NCBI GenBank assembly: GCA_033761815.1
Contig: JANRMF010000029.1
Coordinates: 1 to 15,144 of the forward strand
Direction of reading: 5' to 3'
DNA: 15,144 nucleotides
Source of the DNA: JANRKH01 sp033761815
GTDB lineage: Bacteria; Pseudomonadota; Alphaproteobacteria; Rickettsiales; Rickettsiaceae
The position numbers were made by a program, and so were the translations under genes. Below are positions 1 to 6,547 of the stretch, piece after piece (position 1 is the first letter of the stretch; every line of letters begins with the position of its first letter). Under the pieces are notes generated by a model, which was not told the DNA's origin, searched no databases, and worked only from the letters and a program-made list of their open reading frames with translations.

Positions 1-21
1 ATTAGACCCCTTCGGAAACTA
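1..21 (+). repeat. Left terminal inverted repeat of the IS
   Basis: TTAGACCCCTTCGGAAACTA at 2-21 pairs with 951-970, with one mismatch (the fourth C of the CCCC run faces A). Base 1 also pairs with base 971. Complementarity stops at base 22. Because the window starts here, the flank outside the element cannot be checked further. Confidence 0.9.
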
Positions 22-273
22 GACATTTAACAAGAAAGAGGTAATATTGGGTTTGGAGGTGTATATGAAATACGAACAGATCAAAGAATTAGAAGAAGAG
101 AAGTTTAGAAGATGGACAGGAGGAAAAAACTACATTTGAGAAAATGACTAAGATTCTTCAAGAAGCAGAAATCAGGAAAAAGGCCAAAGGCGGATGGAAG
201 AGCAAGCTTAGTATAGAGAATCGTCTTCTTATGGCTCTTGAGTATATCCGTGAATATCGCGCTTATTTTCATG

Positions 274-378
274 TATAGTCTTTATGTTGAATTGGCTACG
301 TTGCCCACTCCTTGCTCACCTAATACTCATAGACTTCTCTCCTCGCGCCTAGTATCTAATTGAGCCTAAAAGACTATA
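274..378. repeat. Nested ~105-bp palindromic element (Rickettsia palindromic element-like)
   Basis: The ends are perfect inverted repeats: TATAGTCTTT at 274-283 and AAAGACTATA at 369-378. The symmetry continues imperfectly inward (GAATTGGCTAC on one arm faces CAATTAGATAC read from the other). Inside there is also a degenerate direct repeat, CTCCTTGCTCACCTAAT at 308-324 and CTCCTCGCGCCTAGTAT at 339-355, 31 bp apart. Transposase sequence is continuous if the element is removed (FHV before it, SQSYG after it), so it is an insertion. A TA at both edges could be a target duplication. Size, palindromy and location inside a coding sequence resemble Rickettsia palindromic elements; the family assignment is inference. 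Confidence 0.7.
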
Positions 379-550
379 AGTCAAAGTTATGGGGTGAGCG
401 AAAGTACGGCTTACGATATATCAAGTGGATAGAAGATGCGCTCATTAAACATCCAGATTTTGCTTTGCCAGGCCGTAAAGCTTTGCTTAAGAGTGATATG
501 GAGTATGAGGCTGTACTTATTGATGCAACAGAAACGCAGGTAGAGCGGCC

Positions 551-558
551 AAAAAAAG
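551..558 (+). other. A7G slippery run, probable native -1 frameshift site of the transposase
   Basis: In the upstream frame the protein reads ERPKKEE and stops at 564-566. In the -1 frame, entered on AAAAAAAG at 551-558, it reads on as RPKKRRVKNKK and then FYSGKKKKHTLKTQ, the conserved continuation. IS427-group elements commonly make ORFA and ORFAB by slippage on such runs, so this frame change is probably original and not decay. No stimulatory hairpin was looked for in detail. Confidence 0.5.
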
Positions 559-950
559 AAGAGTAAAGAACAAGAAAAGGATTAAAAATCGCAATAACAA
601 ACAAAGGCAATTTTATTCAGGCAAAAAGAAGAAACATACTTTAAAGACACAAGTTGTGGTAGATAAAAAAACAAAACAAGGATTATTACCGATACTGGAT
701 ATCAAGGGATCCAAAAGCTGCATAGCAAATCAGAATTACCAAAAAAGAAGACTAAGAAGAATCCCTTAACAAAAGATGATCAGCAGAAAAACCAAGAGCT
801 TTCCAGTGAGAGAGAGTAGTTAATGAAAATGTTATCGGTATGCTTAAACGATTTAAAATCATATCTGACAAATATAGGAATAGACGAAAAAGGTTTGGTC
901 TTAGATTTAATTTAATCTCTGCTATTTACAATATGGAACTAAGTAAATGA

Positions 951-971
951 TAGTTTCCGAAGAGGTCTAAT
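951..971 (-). repeat. Right terminal inverted repeat of the IS
   Basis: TAGTTTCCGAAGAGGTCTAA at 951-970 is the reverse complement of 2-21 with one mismatch. It begins directly after the transposase stop codon (948-950), the usual tight arrangement in IS5 elements. It ends 16 bp upstream of the -35 box proposed for the ankyrin gene. Confidence 0.9.
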
Positions 972-987
972 ATACTTGTATTATTTA

Positions 988-1016
988 TTGATATTTTTTT
1001 ATTTTTGTGTTAAAAT
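988..1016 (+). promoter_or_regulatory. Predicted sigma70-type promoter of the ankyrin gene
   Basis: TTGATA (988-993) and TAAAAT (1011-1016) are separated by exactly 17 bp, giving a start of transcription near 1023 and a leader of about 25 nt before the ATG at 1048. The region is AT-rich, so chance matches are likely, but spacing and position are ideal. It lies inside an upstream in-frame extension of the gene and therefore argues for the ATG start. Confidence 0.5.
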
Positions 1017-1047
1017 AGCAACAAATTTAATACTTAAAGTTTTAAAA

Positions 1048-3027
1048 ATGATAAATAGAACGCCGGAAATAGAGTCAGCTCTTATTAGAGCGCAAAACAA
1101 CGAGGTACTGAGGCTATTAGAGTTGCCAGATACGGATATTAATGCATTAAATGATGAATTTCTTAGCCCCCTATATTTAGCATCCGAGGCTGGCAATTTA
1201 AGGATTGTGGAATTGTTGAAAGCAAAAGGTGCGAGGCTAAATCCGGAGGCGCCATCTAGTAATACTCCTCTTCACGCAGCGTGTCTTATGGGCCATGTTG
1301 CAATAGCAAAGCTCCTTATTGAATCTGGGGCAAATGTATCACAGCATGACCTTATCTTGGCTAAATCTCCGCTTCATAGCGCTTCAGAATCAGGTAGCTG
1401 GGAAATCATCGAACTTCTTGTAAAACAGGGCGCAGACGTCAACCAGTTGGATGGGTCAGAGAATACTCCGCTTCATATTGCGTGCCAAATAGGGAGCTTT
1501 CCTGCTGCAAAAATTCTGATAGAAAATGGGGCGATGGTAAATATGCAGAATTTTAAATTAGCCTCTCCTCTTCATTATGCATCGAAGGCGGGAAATCTTG
1601 AAATCGTATCCCTTCTTCTGCAAAACAAGGCTATGATCAATTGTAGAGACAAGGATCTAAACACTCCATTGCATTTTGCCATAGAATCCTCCAGTCAAGA
1701 TACGATTACATTTTTGCTAAACTCTAATCCTGATGTTACCGCCTCTAACATAGCGAGAATGACGCCACTGCATTATGCCTCGGAATTCGGTAATCCTGAG
1801 GCGGTAGATATGTTAATTAAGATGGGGTGTGATATTAATCAAAAAAACCGGCACGGAAATTCCGCTCTTCACTTTGCCGCGAAATCAGACAATAGAGATA
1901 CGATTAATTTATTAATAGAGAATAGAGCGGATATTGATACAAGGAATTTGAACGGTCAGACCCCGCTTATATATTCTTGCTATTGGGTTAAGCCTAGCAT
2001 AGCGCAAATCTTGATAATGAATAATTCAAGTATACTTGACCTAACGGGGAGATCTATCGTGCCGGGGTGGAATCCGGATCAGCAATTTCCCAATGAAATA
2101 GTTGCTATTGGAAATTATCTCAGAATAGCAGAAGAGGCTGATGCTAGAGCCATCAGTGAAATTTTACTCAGTAACTATACTTGCAATGATAAGGATAAGC
2201 TTTCTGTAATTCAGGCAAGAATGATTGCAAAAATATTTACCCAAAATGATATGACTGAGATTTTGGGGATCATGCAATATGATGATCAGAATAACAATCT
2301 TCAGCTCGCATCAAAAGAAATCTTGTATAGTAAAATTAAATCTATCATCCCTACGCTAGATATCATAGATTATGGTAGTATAAATGGTTACTTTTCCATA
2401 ATCCCAGATTCAATCATGATCCCTATTCAAGAAAAATTTGTGCATCATTTTGATCAATCGGCAAGAAATATACAGTTTTCAATTGGCGAACTATATAAGT
2501 TTGTTAAGGATAAATATCTAAACCATCCAATCAAAAATATTCTTATCGAAAAATTACTATCTTCCATAGATCAGTATTTTGAAGCAGAGGCCGAGATCTT
2601 ACATGAAACATCAGAGATAGATCTACCAGTCGTTTCTGCAAAGATGATTATAGATCAGTGCTTGCAGAATAACTGGGGGTTGGATTTTACGCATTCAGAT
2701 TTGGCTAACATGATCTCTGCATTATACCCAGATCTTATGCTAGAATTCTTGAGATGGAATGAAAGTAGATCTTGTCTTGATCTTGAGCTGCTGAGAGACA
2801 GGATAATTGAAAGCGCGGGCTCAAATATTGAGCTAGTTAGAGAAGCGGCTAGGTCAGTCGCATCGTCTATTTCTGATGTTTTAGAGCAAGATAGGGCAAA
2901 GTGCGCTGAGCATTTTAATGAGCTCATTTTCAGAATAAATGAGACATGGCCGGCATCTCATATTGAAAGCATAGAAGAGTATCATCTTTTGGGCTTTAAA
3001 GTGGATGATATTTCAGAATTTAGATAA
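1048..3027 (+). CDS. Ankyrin-repeat protein, 659 aa, possible host-directed effector
   Basis: After a short helical cap (residues 8-39) there are eight clear ankyrin repeats of 33-34 residues, starting near residues 40, 73, 107, 140, 173, 206, 239 and 272, and a degenerate ninth at 305-330. Most carry the (S/T)PLHxA motif and the LL..GA.(V/I)N ending. Residues from about 335 to 659 form a mostly helical, acidic region that I do not recognise. Ankyrin repeats are protein-binding scaffolds. In Rickettsiales many such proteins are secreted and bind host proteins, but nothing here proves secretion, and I see no signal peptide with the ATG start chosen. That start is preferred over an in-frame TTG at 976 because the TTG lies upstream of the predicted promoter. 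No SD precedes the ATG. The gene stands alone, convergent with scoB. Confidence 0.85.
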   Translation: MINRTPEIESALIRAQNNEVLRLLELPDTDINALNDEFLSPLYLASEAGNLRIVELLKAKGARLNPEAPSSNTPLHAACLMGHVAIAKLLIESGANVSQHDLILAKSPLHSASESGSWEIIELLVKQGADVNQLDGSENTPLHIACQIGSFPAAKILIENGAMVNMQNFKLASPLHYASKAGNLEIVSLLLQNKAMINCRDKDLNTPLHFAIESSSQDTITFLLNSNPDVTASNIARMTPLHYASEFGNPEAVDMLIKMGCDINQKNRHGNSALHFAAKSDNRDTINLLIENRADIDTRNLNGQTPLIYSCYWVKPSIAQILIMNNSSILDLTGRSIVPGWNPDQQFPNEIVAIGNYLRIAEEADARAISEILLSNYTCNDKDKLSVIQARMIAKIFTQNDMTEILGIMQYDDQNNNLQLASKEILYSKIKSIIPTLDIIDYGSINGYFSIIPDSIMIPIQEKFVHHFDQSARNIQFSIGELYKFVKDKYLNHPIKNILIEKLLSSIDQYFEAEAEILHETSEIDLPVVSAKMIIDQCLQNNWGLDFTHSDLANMISALYPDLMLEFLRWNESRSCLDLELLRDRIIESAGSNIELVREAARSVASSISDVLEQDRAKCAEHFNELIFRINETWPASHIESIEEYHLLGFKVDDISEFR

Positions 3028-3028
3028 G

Positions 3029-3048
3029 GATTTGCGCGGGGCGCAATC
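3029..3048. terminator. Weak hairpin between the convergent ank and scoB genes
   Basis: TTGCGC (3032-3037), loop GGG, and GCGCAA (3041-3046) form a six-base perfect stem, extendable by A-T and G-C pairs if one T is bulged. It sits exactly in the 20-bp gap between two convergent genes and would form on both transcripts. No T tract follows on either strand, so an intrinsic terminator is only a possibility. Confidence 0.35.
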
Positions 3049-3683
3049 TACAATAATATTTCAAACTCTGCTTCAGTTCTTGATTTTATCTCTTCGATCT
3101 GAACATTATCTGCGATTTTTGTGAGAAACATTTTCCCGCCTTTGAAGTCAAAAATTCCGAGCTCCGTAATTACTCTTTTTGTGACCCCAACTCCAGTCAA
3201 TGGCAAATTGCACTTCTTAACAAGTTTCGGGCTACCATCTTTTGCATTATGCTCCATTAAAATTACAACTCTTTCTACATTTGCAACTAAGTCCATGGCG
3301 CCGCCCATACCTTTTACAATCTTTCCTGGGATTGTCCAGTTAGCAAGATCGCCATTTTGGGCGACTTGAAGAGCTCCGAGTATGGATAATTTTACGTGAC
3401 CACCTCTTATCATGGCAAATGAGTTTGCGCTATCAAAATAGCTACTGTGATCAAGTTCTGTAACTGTTTGCTTACCTGCGTTTATTAAATCTGGGTCTAC
3501 TTGCTCACGCGTTGGGAACGGACCCATGCCAAGCATGCCATTCTCACTATGGAAAATCACATTCATACCTTCTGGAATATAATTTGCAACCTCCGTAGGA
3601 ATTCCTATTCCAAGGTTCACATACATTCCGTCTTTTAATTCAAGTTGTGCAGCCATTCTGCACATTTGCTCTTTAGTCCACAT
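3048..3683 (-). CDS. scoB: Succinyl-CoA:3-ketoacid CoA-transferase, subunit B
   Basis: The product (211 aa) is a full-length beta subunit of the class I CoA-transferase that moves CoA from succinyl-CoA to acetoacetate, allowing ketone-type substrates to enter as acetoacetyl-CoA. The N-terminus carries the glycine-rich strand VNLGIGIPTEVANYI (residues 22-36), followed by HSENGMLGMG, where Glu47 matches the catalytic glutamate that forms the glutamyl-CoA intermediate. MGGAMDLV and TGVGVTKRVITELGIFD, further on, are also typical of the family. Its start overlaps the end of scoA by 11 bases (3673-3683), implying translational coupling and equal amounts of the two subunits. AtoA, from acetate CoA-transferase, is a close relative, but the sequence reads more like ScoB. 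No lesion is seen. Confidence 0.93.
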   Translation of the reverse strand: MWTKEQMCRMAAQLELKDGMYVNLGIGIPTEVANYIPEGMNVIFHSENGMLGMGPFPTREQVDPDLINAGKQTVTELDHSSYFDSANSFAMIRGGHVKLSILGALQVAQNGDLANWTIPGKIVKGMGGAMDLVANVERVVILMEHNAKDGSPKLVKKCNLPLTGVGVTKRVITELGIFDFKGGKMFLTKIADNVQIEEIKSRTEAEFEILL

Positions 3684-4374
3684 GTAAAGTCAATTTCTCT
3701 ATTCGTTTAACATAATTTTTACCAAGTATTAGCCTGTCTACATAAATTCCCGGAGTATGAATTTGATCTGGATCCAGCTCGCCTATATCAACTATTTCCT
3801 CCACCTCGCATATTGTCACTTTTGCAGCAGTAGCCATTATAGAGTTAAAATTTCTTGCAGTCTTTCTATATATTACGTTGCCGGCTTTGTCAGCTTTGTA
3901 GCCTTTTATAATAGCAATATCAGCATGAAGAGCATTTTCCATAACATATTTATGGCCATCAAACTCCCTAACTTCTTTTCCCTCTGCAACTACTGTACCA
4001 ACTCCAGTTTTAGTATAAAAGGCCGGGATACCTGCGCCAGCAGCACGAATCCTCTCTGCTAGTGTACCCTGGGGATTAAGCTCAACTTCTAGCTCTTTTT
4101 TGAGATATTGTTGCTCAAAGACGCTATTTTCGCCAACATATGATGATATCATTTTCTTGATTTGTCTTGTTTGCAAAAGAATTCCTAGACCAAAATCTTC
4201 CACTCCGCAATTATTACTAATTACAGTTAAGCCCTTTGCCCTTGACCGCAAAATTGCATTTATAAGATTCTCTGGTATTCCGCACAAACCAAAACCTCCG
4301 GACATGATGGTAATATCATCTTTAAGTAAGTCCTTTAATGCAAGATCTGCTGATTCATATATTTTGTTGAACAT
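3673..4374 (-). CDS. scoA: Succinyl-CoA:3-ketoacid CoA-transferase, subunit A
   Basis: The product (233 aa) is the alpha subunit partner of scoB, of normal length. The CoA-transferase signature DITIMSGGFGLCGIPENLI lies at residues 20-38, followed by TVISNNCGVEDFGLG and SYVGENSVFEQQYL, both characteristic of ScoA. The central region has GAGIPAFYTKTGVGT. The two subunits together form one active site, with the catalytic Glu on subunit B. The gene opens a two-gene operon. The ATG at 4372-4374 lacks a clear SD but lies about 28 bases downstream of a well-placed promoter. Family knowledge places this enzyme in the cytoplasm, in acetoacetate use or short-chain acyl-CoA balance. Confidence 0.93.
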   Translation of the reverse strand: MFNKIYESADLALKDLLKDDITIMSGGFGLCGIPENLINAILRSRAKGLTVISNNCGVEDFGLGILLQTRQIKKMISSYVGENSVFEQQYLKKELEVELNPQGTLAERIRAAGAGIPAFYTKTGVGTVVAEGKEVREFDGHKYVMENALHADIAIIKGYKADKAGNVIYRKTARNFNSIMATAAKVTICEVEEIVDIGELDPDQIHTPGIYVDRLILGKNYVKRIEKLTLHVD

Positions 4375-4408
4375 TATTATTTTATTTATATATTAAGACT
4401 ATATTTTT

Positions 4409-4437
4409 ATTATGATAAAGAATTTTAACATAGTCAA
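4409..4437 (-). promoter_or_regulatory. Predicted sigma70-type promoter of scoAB
   Basis: Read on the minus strand, TTGACT (4432-4437) and CATAAT (4409-4414) are 17 bp apart, placing transcription initiation near 4402 and giving a short leader before scoA. It lies in the 126-bp gap after flgD (4375-4500), which otherwise holds only AT-rich sequence with no other gene or clear terminator. Confidence 0.55.
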
Positions 4438-4500
4438 TAGAATATAATATTTTTCGCTGTAATTAATTTTGATTATGTTTCTACTTGGCGTTTCGGATTC

Positions 4501-6546
4501 TTATCCAATCTGCCTTAGAGACATAATTTGATCCGCATAAAACCCAACCAACTTTTCTGATATTGATTTACCGGCATTATTCACAGCACTTCCATAAAAC
4601 CTTACCTTACCATCACCCTCTTTTCTAAATTCGGATATTTTGAGGTCCGCCTTGTCTGTAATTTTTTCGATCTCAAGATTATCTTCGGTTCTTGGTCCTG
4701 ATTTTCTATATTTCTCCATTTCGAAGACATATCTATATTCTCCCGGATTCACTCTTGCTCCCCCCTCGCTTTTACAATCCCAATAAAAACCAGTGCATGG
4801 CACATTAGATTTAATAGATTCTGCAACCAAGTTTTTGTCCCTGTCATTCAAGCTATCAAAATTTGACCAAAACTTTCTTCCTACCTGGGTTACATCGACC
4901 TTATCTACAAGTATGGTTGTTAATTTTGCAAATTTAGCCTCACCTTCTGGCTGAGATGATAAAAATTCTTGTATGGAATCAAGATTATCTAGCTCATCTG
5001 GCACGCCAAAACTAACCTTAGCTTCATTAAATGCCTGAGGATTTACATATTCTAAAAGTGTTTCTCTTGTGTATAACCTATCTTCATCAATAGAAATAAC
5101 AGTGTTGGATTTGACTCTTGCTATTAGTTTATTAGTAGAATCAAAAACATTCATATATACATTTCCCATCAAATATTCATCAGAAATTTTTGGTATTTTT
5201 ACATATTGTTTTTCTGAGGACTGACTCGCCCTTATCTCCATCTTATCAAAATTAATAGTTGCTGTTTTGCCTATATAAGCCGCATATTCATTATATGAGT
5301 TTTCTTCTGTTATATTAGCTAGCTTTCTTATCTCAGATATATGAAAACTCTCATCCCCTGAAATAATCAGAGGATCATTTGCAAAATCTAACCCTGTTAT
5401 GAGGGCATTTCTTATCGTAGATATTTCAGCATAATGCTCTGGATTACTTGCAAGTTTATCCTGAATAAATATTTTGTATGTATAATCCCCTTCAGGTAAG
5501 TATGAGGCGCCGCGCACGCCATCTTCAAATCTTTCATATTGCTCTGGAGAGATGCTATTTGTAGCTCTAAATTTTAATGTATTAGAACCTTGCTTTACGT
5601 CCCCAAGAGTAATACAGCCAACTTGTTGCTCTGTTTTGTCAAAAAATCTTATAAGCACTTTGCCTGGCCTTTGGAGCTTGCAGTCAAATTTAATAGATCC
5701 GTGCCCGCCGCTATTTATCTTGACGTTTTTATCATCAATAACTGCATGCTTTCCTATGTAACTTGCATATTCTGATATATCGGGGATCTTTTCCTCTTTT
5801 GGAGGCGCCTCAACGCTAATAATCTGATCCACATCAACAAATTTTCCATTAATTTGAAGCTTTGGCCTACCACCTTGAATATCCACTGAGTCTACTCTGC
5901 CTGAAATGTAAGAGCCAGACTCTATTGGGGTTTTTGATATTTGCCCATCATGCATTCTTTCAAAATAGCTCTCAATTTCAATTCTATACTCACCATTACC
6001 CTGCACTCTTCCTCTTGAGTCTCTTCCATCCCACTTAAAAGAATGTAAGCCTTTTTCTTTTTTTCCCTCTGTTTTATATACTTCATGTCCCATCGAATTA
6101 TATATACGTATTTGGGAACATACATAAGATTCAGGGGGTCTTGAGGCATCATTCACATTCATCTGGTATTGGAAATTAACAGGGTTTTTACCGTCAAATT
6201 CCTGCTTGCTAGTATCAACCTTAACAGATTTTCCGCCAAAAGATGATATGGCCTTTCCAAGCTGATCATTAGCTAGAGCTTCCTTAAGGCTATCAATATT
6301 TATAGCCATCTTCATAGTCTCTTCCGTTTGCCGCAGAACGCCCATAGTTTGAGCAACCTGACCGCTATCAGCTGGCTTATCTGGGTTTTGATTCTTAATG
6401 GTAGAGGCGATGATCCTCATGAAATCAATCGTATTTTGCTTGACCTCTTGTAGCTTTTTTTCCTCCTTGGTCATAGTAGCCTCAATTTTGTGATTCTGAG
6501 GCTGTTTTCTGTTGTTGACCGTAGAAGCGTATGGTACGTTTGGCAT
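4501..6546 (-). CDS. flgD: Giant FlgD-type flagellar hook-cap protein with three tandem C-terminal modules
   Basis: FlgD caps the growing hook outside the cell and lets hook subunits polymerise. The N-terminus matches FlgD: FMRIIASTIKNQNPDKPADS then QVAQTMGVLRQTEETMKM (residues 42-80), the counterpart of the FLxLLxAQLKNQDP region needed for export and assembly. Next is a FlgD module with GLHSFKWDGRDSRGR and GNGEYRIEIES (166-193), ending in SGRVDSVDIQGG and VDVDQIISV. Family members are usually about 220-250 aa; this one is 681. The extra length holds two more diverged copies of the module, opened by YASYIGKHAVI (260-270) and YAAYIGKTATI (421-431), against FGGKSVKV (103-110) in the first. The gene starts one base after fliK, so translation is probably coupled. 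An internal ATG at 6474 has a better SD. No signal peptide is expected, since FlgD leaves by the flagellar export apparatus. Confidence 0.85.
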   Translation of the reverse strand: MPNVPYASTVNNRKQPQNHKIEATMTKEEKKLQEVKQNTIDFMRIIASTIKNQNPDKPADSGQVAQTMGVLRQTEETMKMAINIDSLKEALANDQLGKAISSFGGKSVKVDTSKQEFDGKNPVNFQYQMNVNDASRPPESYVCSQIRIYNSMGHEVYKTEGKKEKGLHSFKWDGRDSRGRVQGNGEYRIEIESYFERMHDGQISKTPIESGSYISGRVDSVDIQGGRPKLQINGKFVDVDQIISVEAPPKEEKIPDISEYASYIGKHAVIDDKNVKINSGGHGSIKFDCKLQRPGKVLIRFFDKTEQQVGCITLGDVKQGSNTLKFRATNSISPEQYERFEDGVRGASYLPEGDYTYKIFIQDKLASNPEHYAEISTIRNALITGLDFANDPLIISGDESFHISEIRKLANITEENSYNEYAAYIGKTATINFDKMEIRASQSSEKQYVKIPKISDEYLMGNVYMNVFDSTNKLIARVKSNTVISIDEDRLYTRETLLEYVNPQAFNEAKVSFGVPDELDNLDSIQEFLSSQPEGEAKFAKLTTILVDKVDVTQVGRKFWSNFDSLNDRDKNLVAESIKSNVPCTGFYWDCKSEGGARVNPGEYRYVFEMEKYRKSGPRTEDNLEIEKITDKADLKISEFRKEGDGKVRFYGSAVNNAGKSISEKLVGFYADQIMSLRQIG
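6472..6483 (-). promoter_or_regulatory. Alternative flgD start with SD
   Basis: GAGG at 6480-6483 lies five bases before an in-frame ATG (6472-6474) at codon 25 of flgD. The first ATG, at 6544-6546, has no SD but follows the fliK stop with one base between. The shorter form would begin MTKEEKKLQEVKQ and keep the whole FlgD N-terminal motif, so either start or both may be used. Confidence 0.45.
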
Positions 6547-6547
6547 A

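Larger units (their letters stand above)
65..950 (+). pseudogene. IS5-family DDE transposase, broken
   Basis: The start ATG at 65 follows a strong SD, GGAGG at 55-59. The reading frame begins MKYEQIKELEEEKFRRWTG and is lost near 125-134 by a one-base gain. It resumes at 135 (FEKMTKILQEAE...) and runs to FHV, where a palindromic repeat interrupts it (274-378). It resumes as SQSYGVSEST at 379, loses one base near 411, and continues as WIEDALIKHPDFALPGRK with the first catalytic Asp in DATET. After KQRQFYSGKKKKHTLKTQ, about 30 codons seem to be deleted near 680. Then come TDTGYQG (second Asp), a two-base gain in a GAGAGAGA run near 811-817, and the Glu-bearing region VVNENVIGMLKRFK, ending at TGA 948-950. 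Lesions are inferred by joining the frames and from remembered relatives. The element is certainly inactive. Confidence 0.88.
1..971 (+). mobile_element. Decayed IS5-family insertion sequence (IS427-like), complete end to end
   Basis: Both ends are present as inverted repeats (1-21 and 951-971, 20 of 21 bases complementary) and enclose one degenerate transposase read on the plus strand. A TA lies at 3-4 and 968-969, next to the ends GACCCCTTCGG and its complement, which fits the TA target duplication of the IS427 group of IS5. If that TA is the duplication, the element proper is 5-967. The transposase has frameshifts, stops, an internal deletion and a nested palindromic repeat, so the copy cannot move by itself. 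The family call rests on my recognition of the protein, not on a database search. No other gene is visible inside. Confidence 0.85.

Noticed and set aside
274..378. Reading the palindromic element as an in-frame coding insertion, as in some Rickettsia genes
   Set aside because: The net insertion of about 103 bases shifts the frame and brings TAG at 276-278, so it disrupts the transposase.
976..1047. In-frame TTG start giving the ankyrin protein a 24-residue hydrophobic N-terminus that resembles a signal peptide
   Set aside because: The hydrophobic residues come from a T-rich promoter region. The TTG lies upstream of the proposed -35 and -10 boxes, and the ATG at 1048 begins an ordinary ankyrin cap.
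4798..4803. Further TGGCAC hexamers (also 13076-13081) as possible sigma54 -24 boxes
   Set aside because: Neither is followed by TTGC at the required spacing, and both lie within coding sequence.
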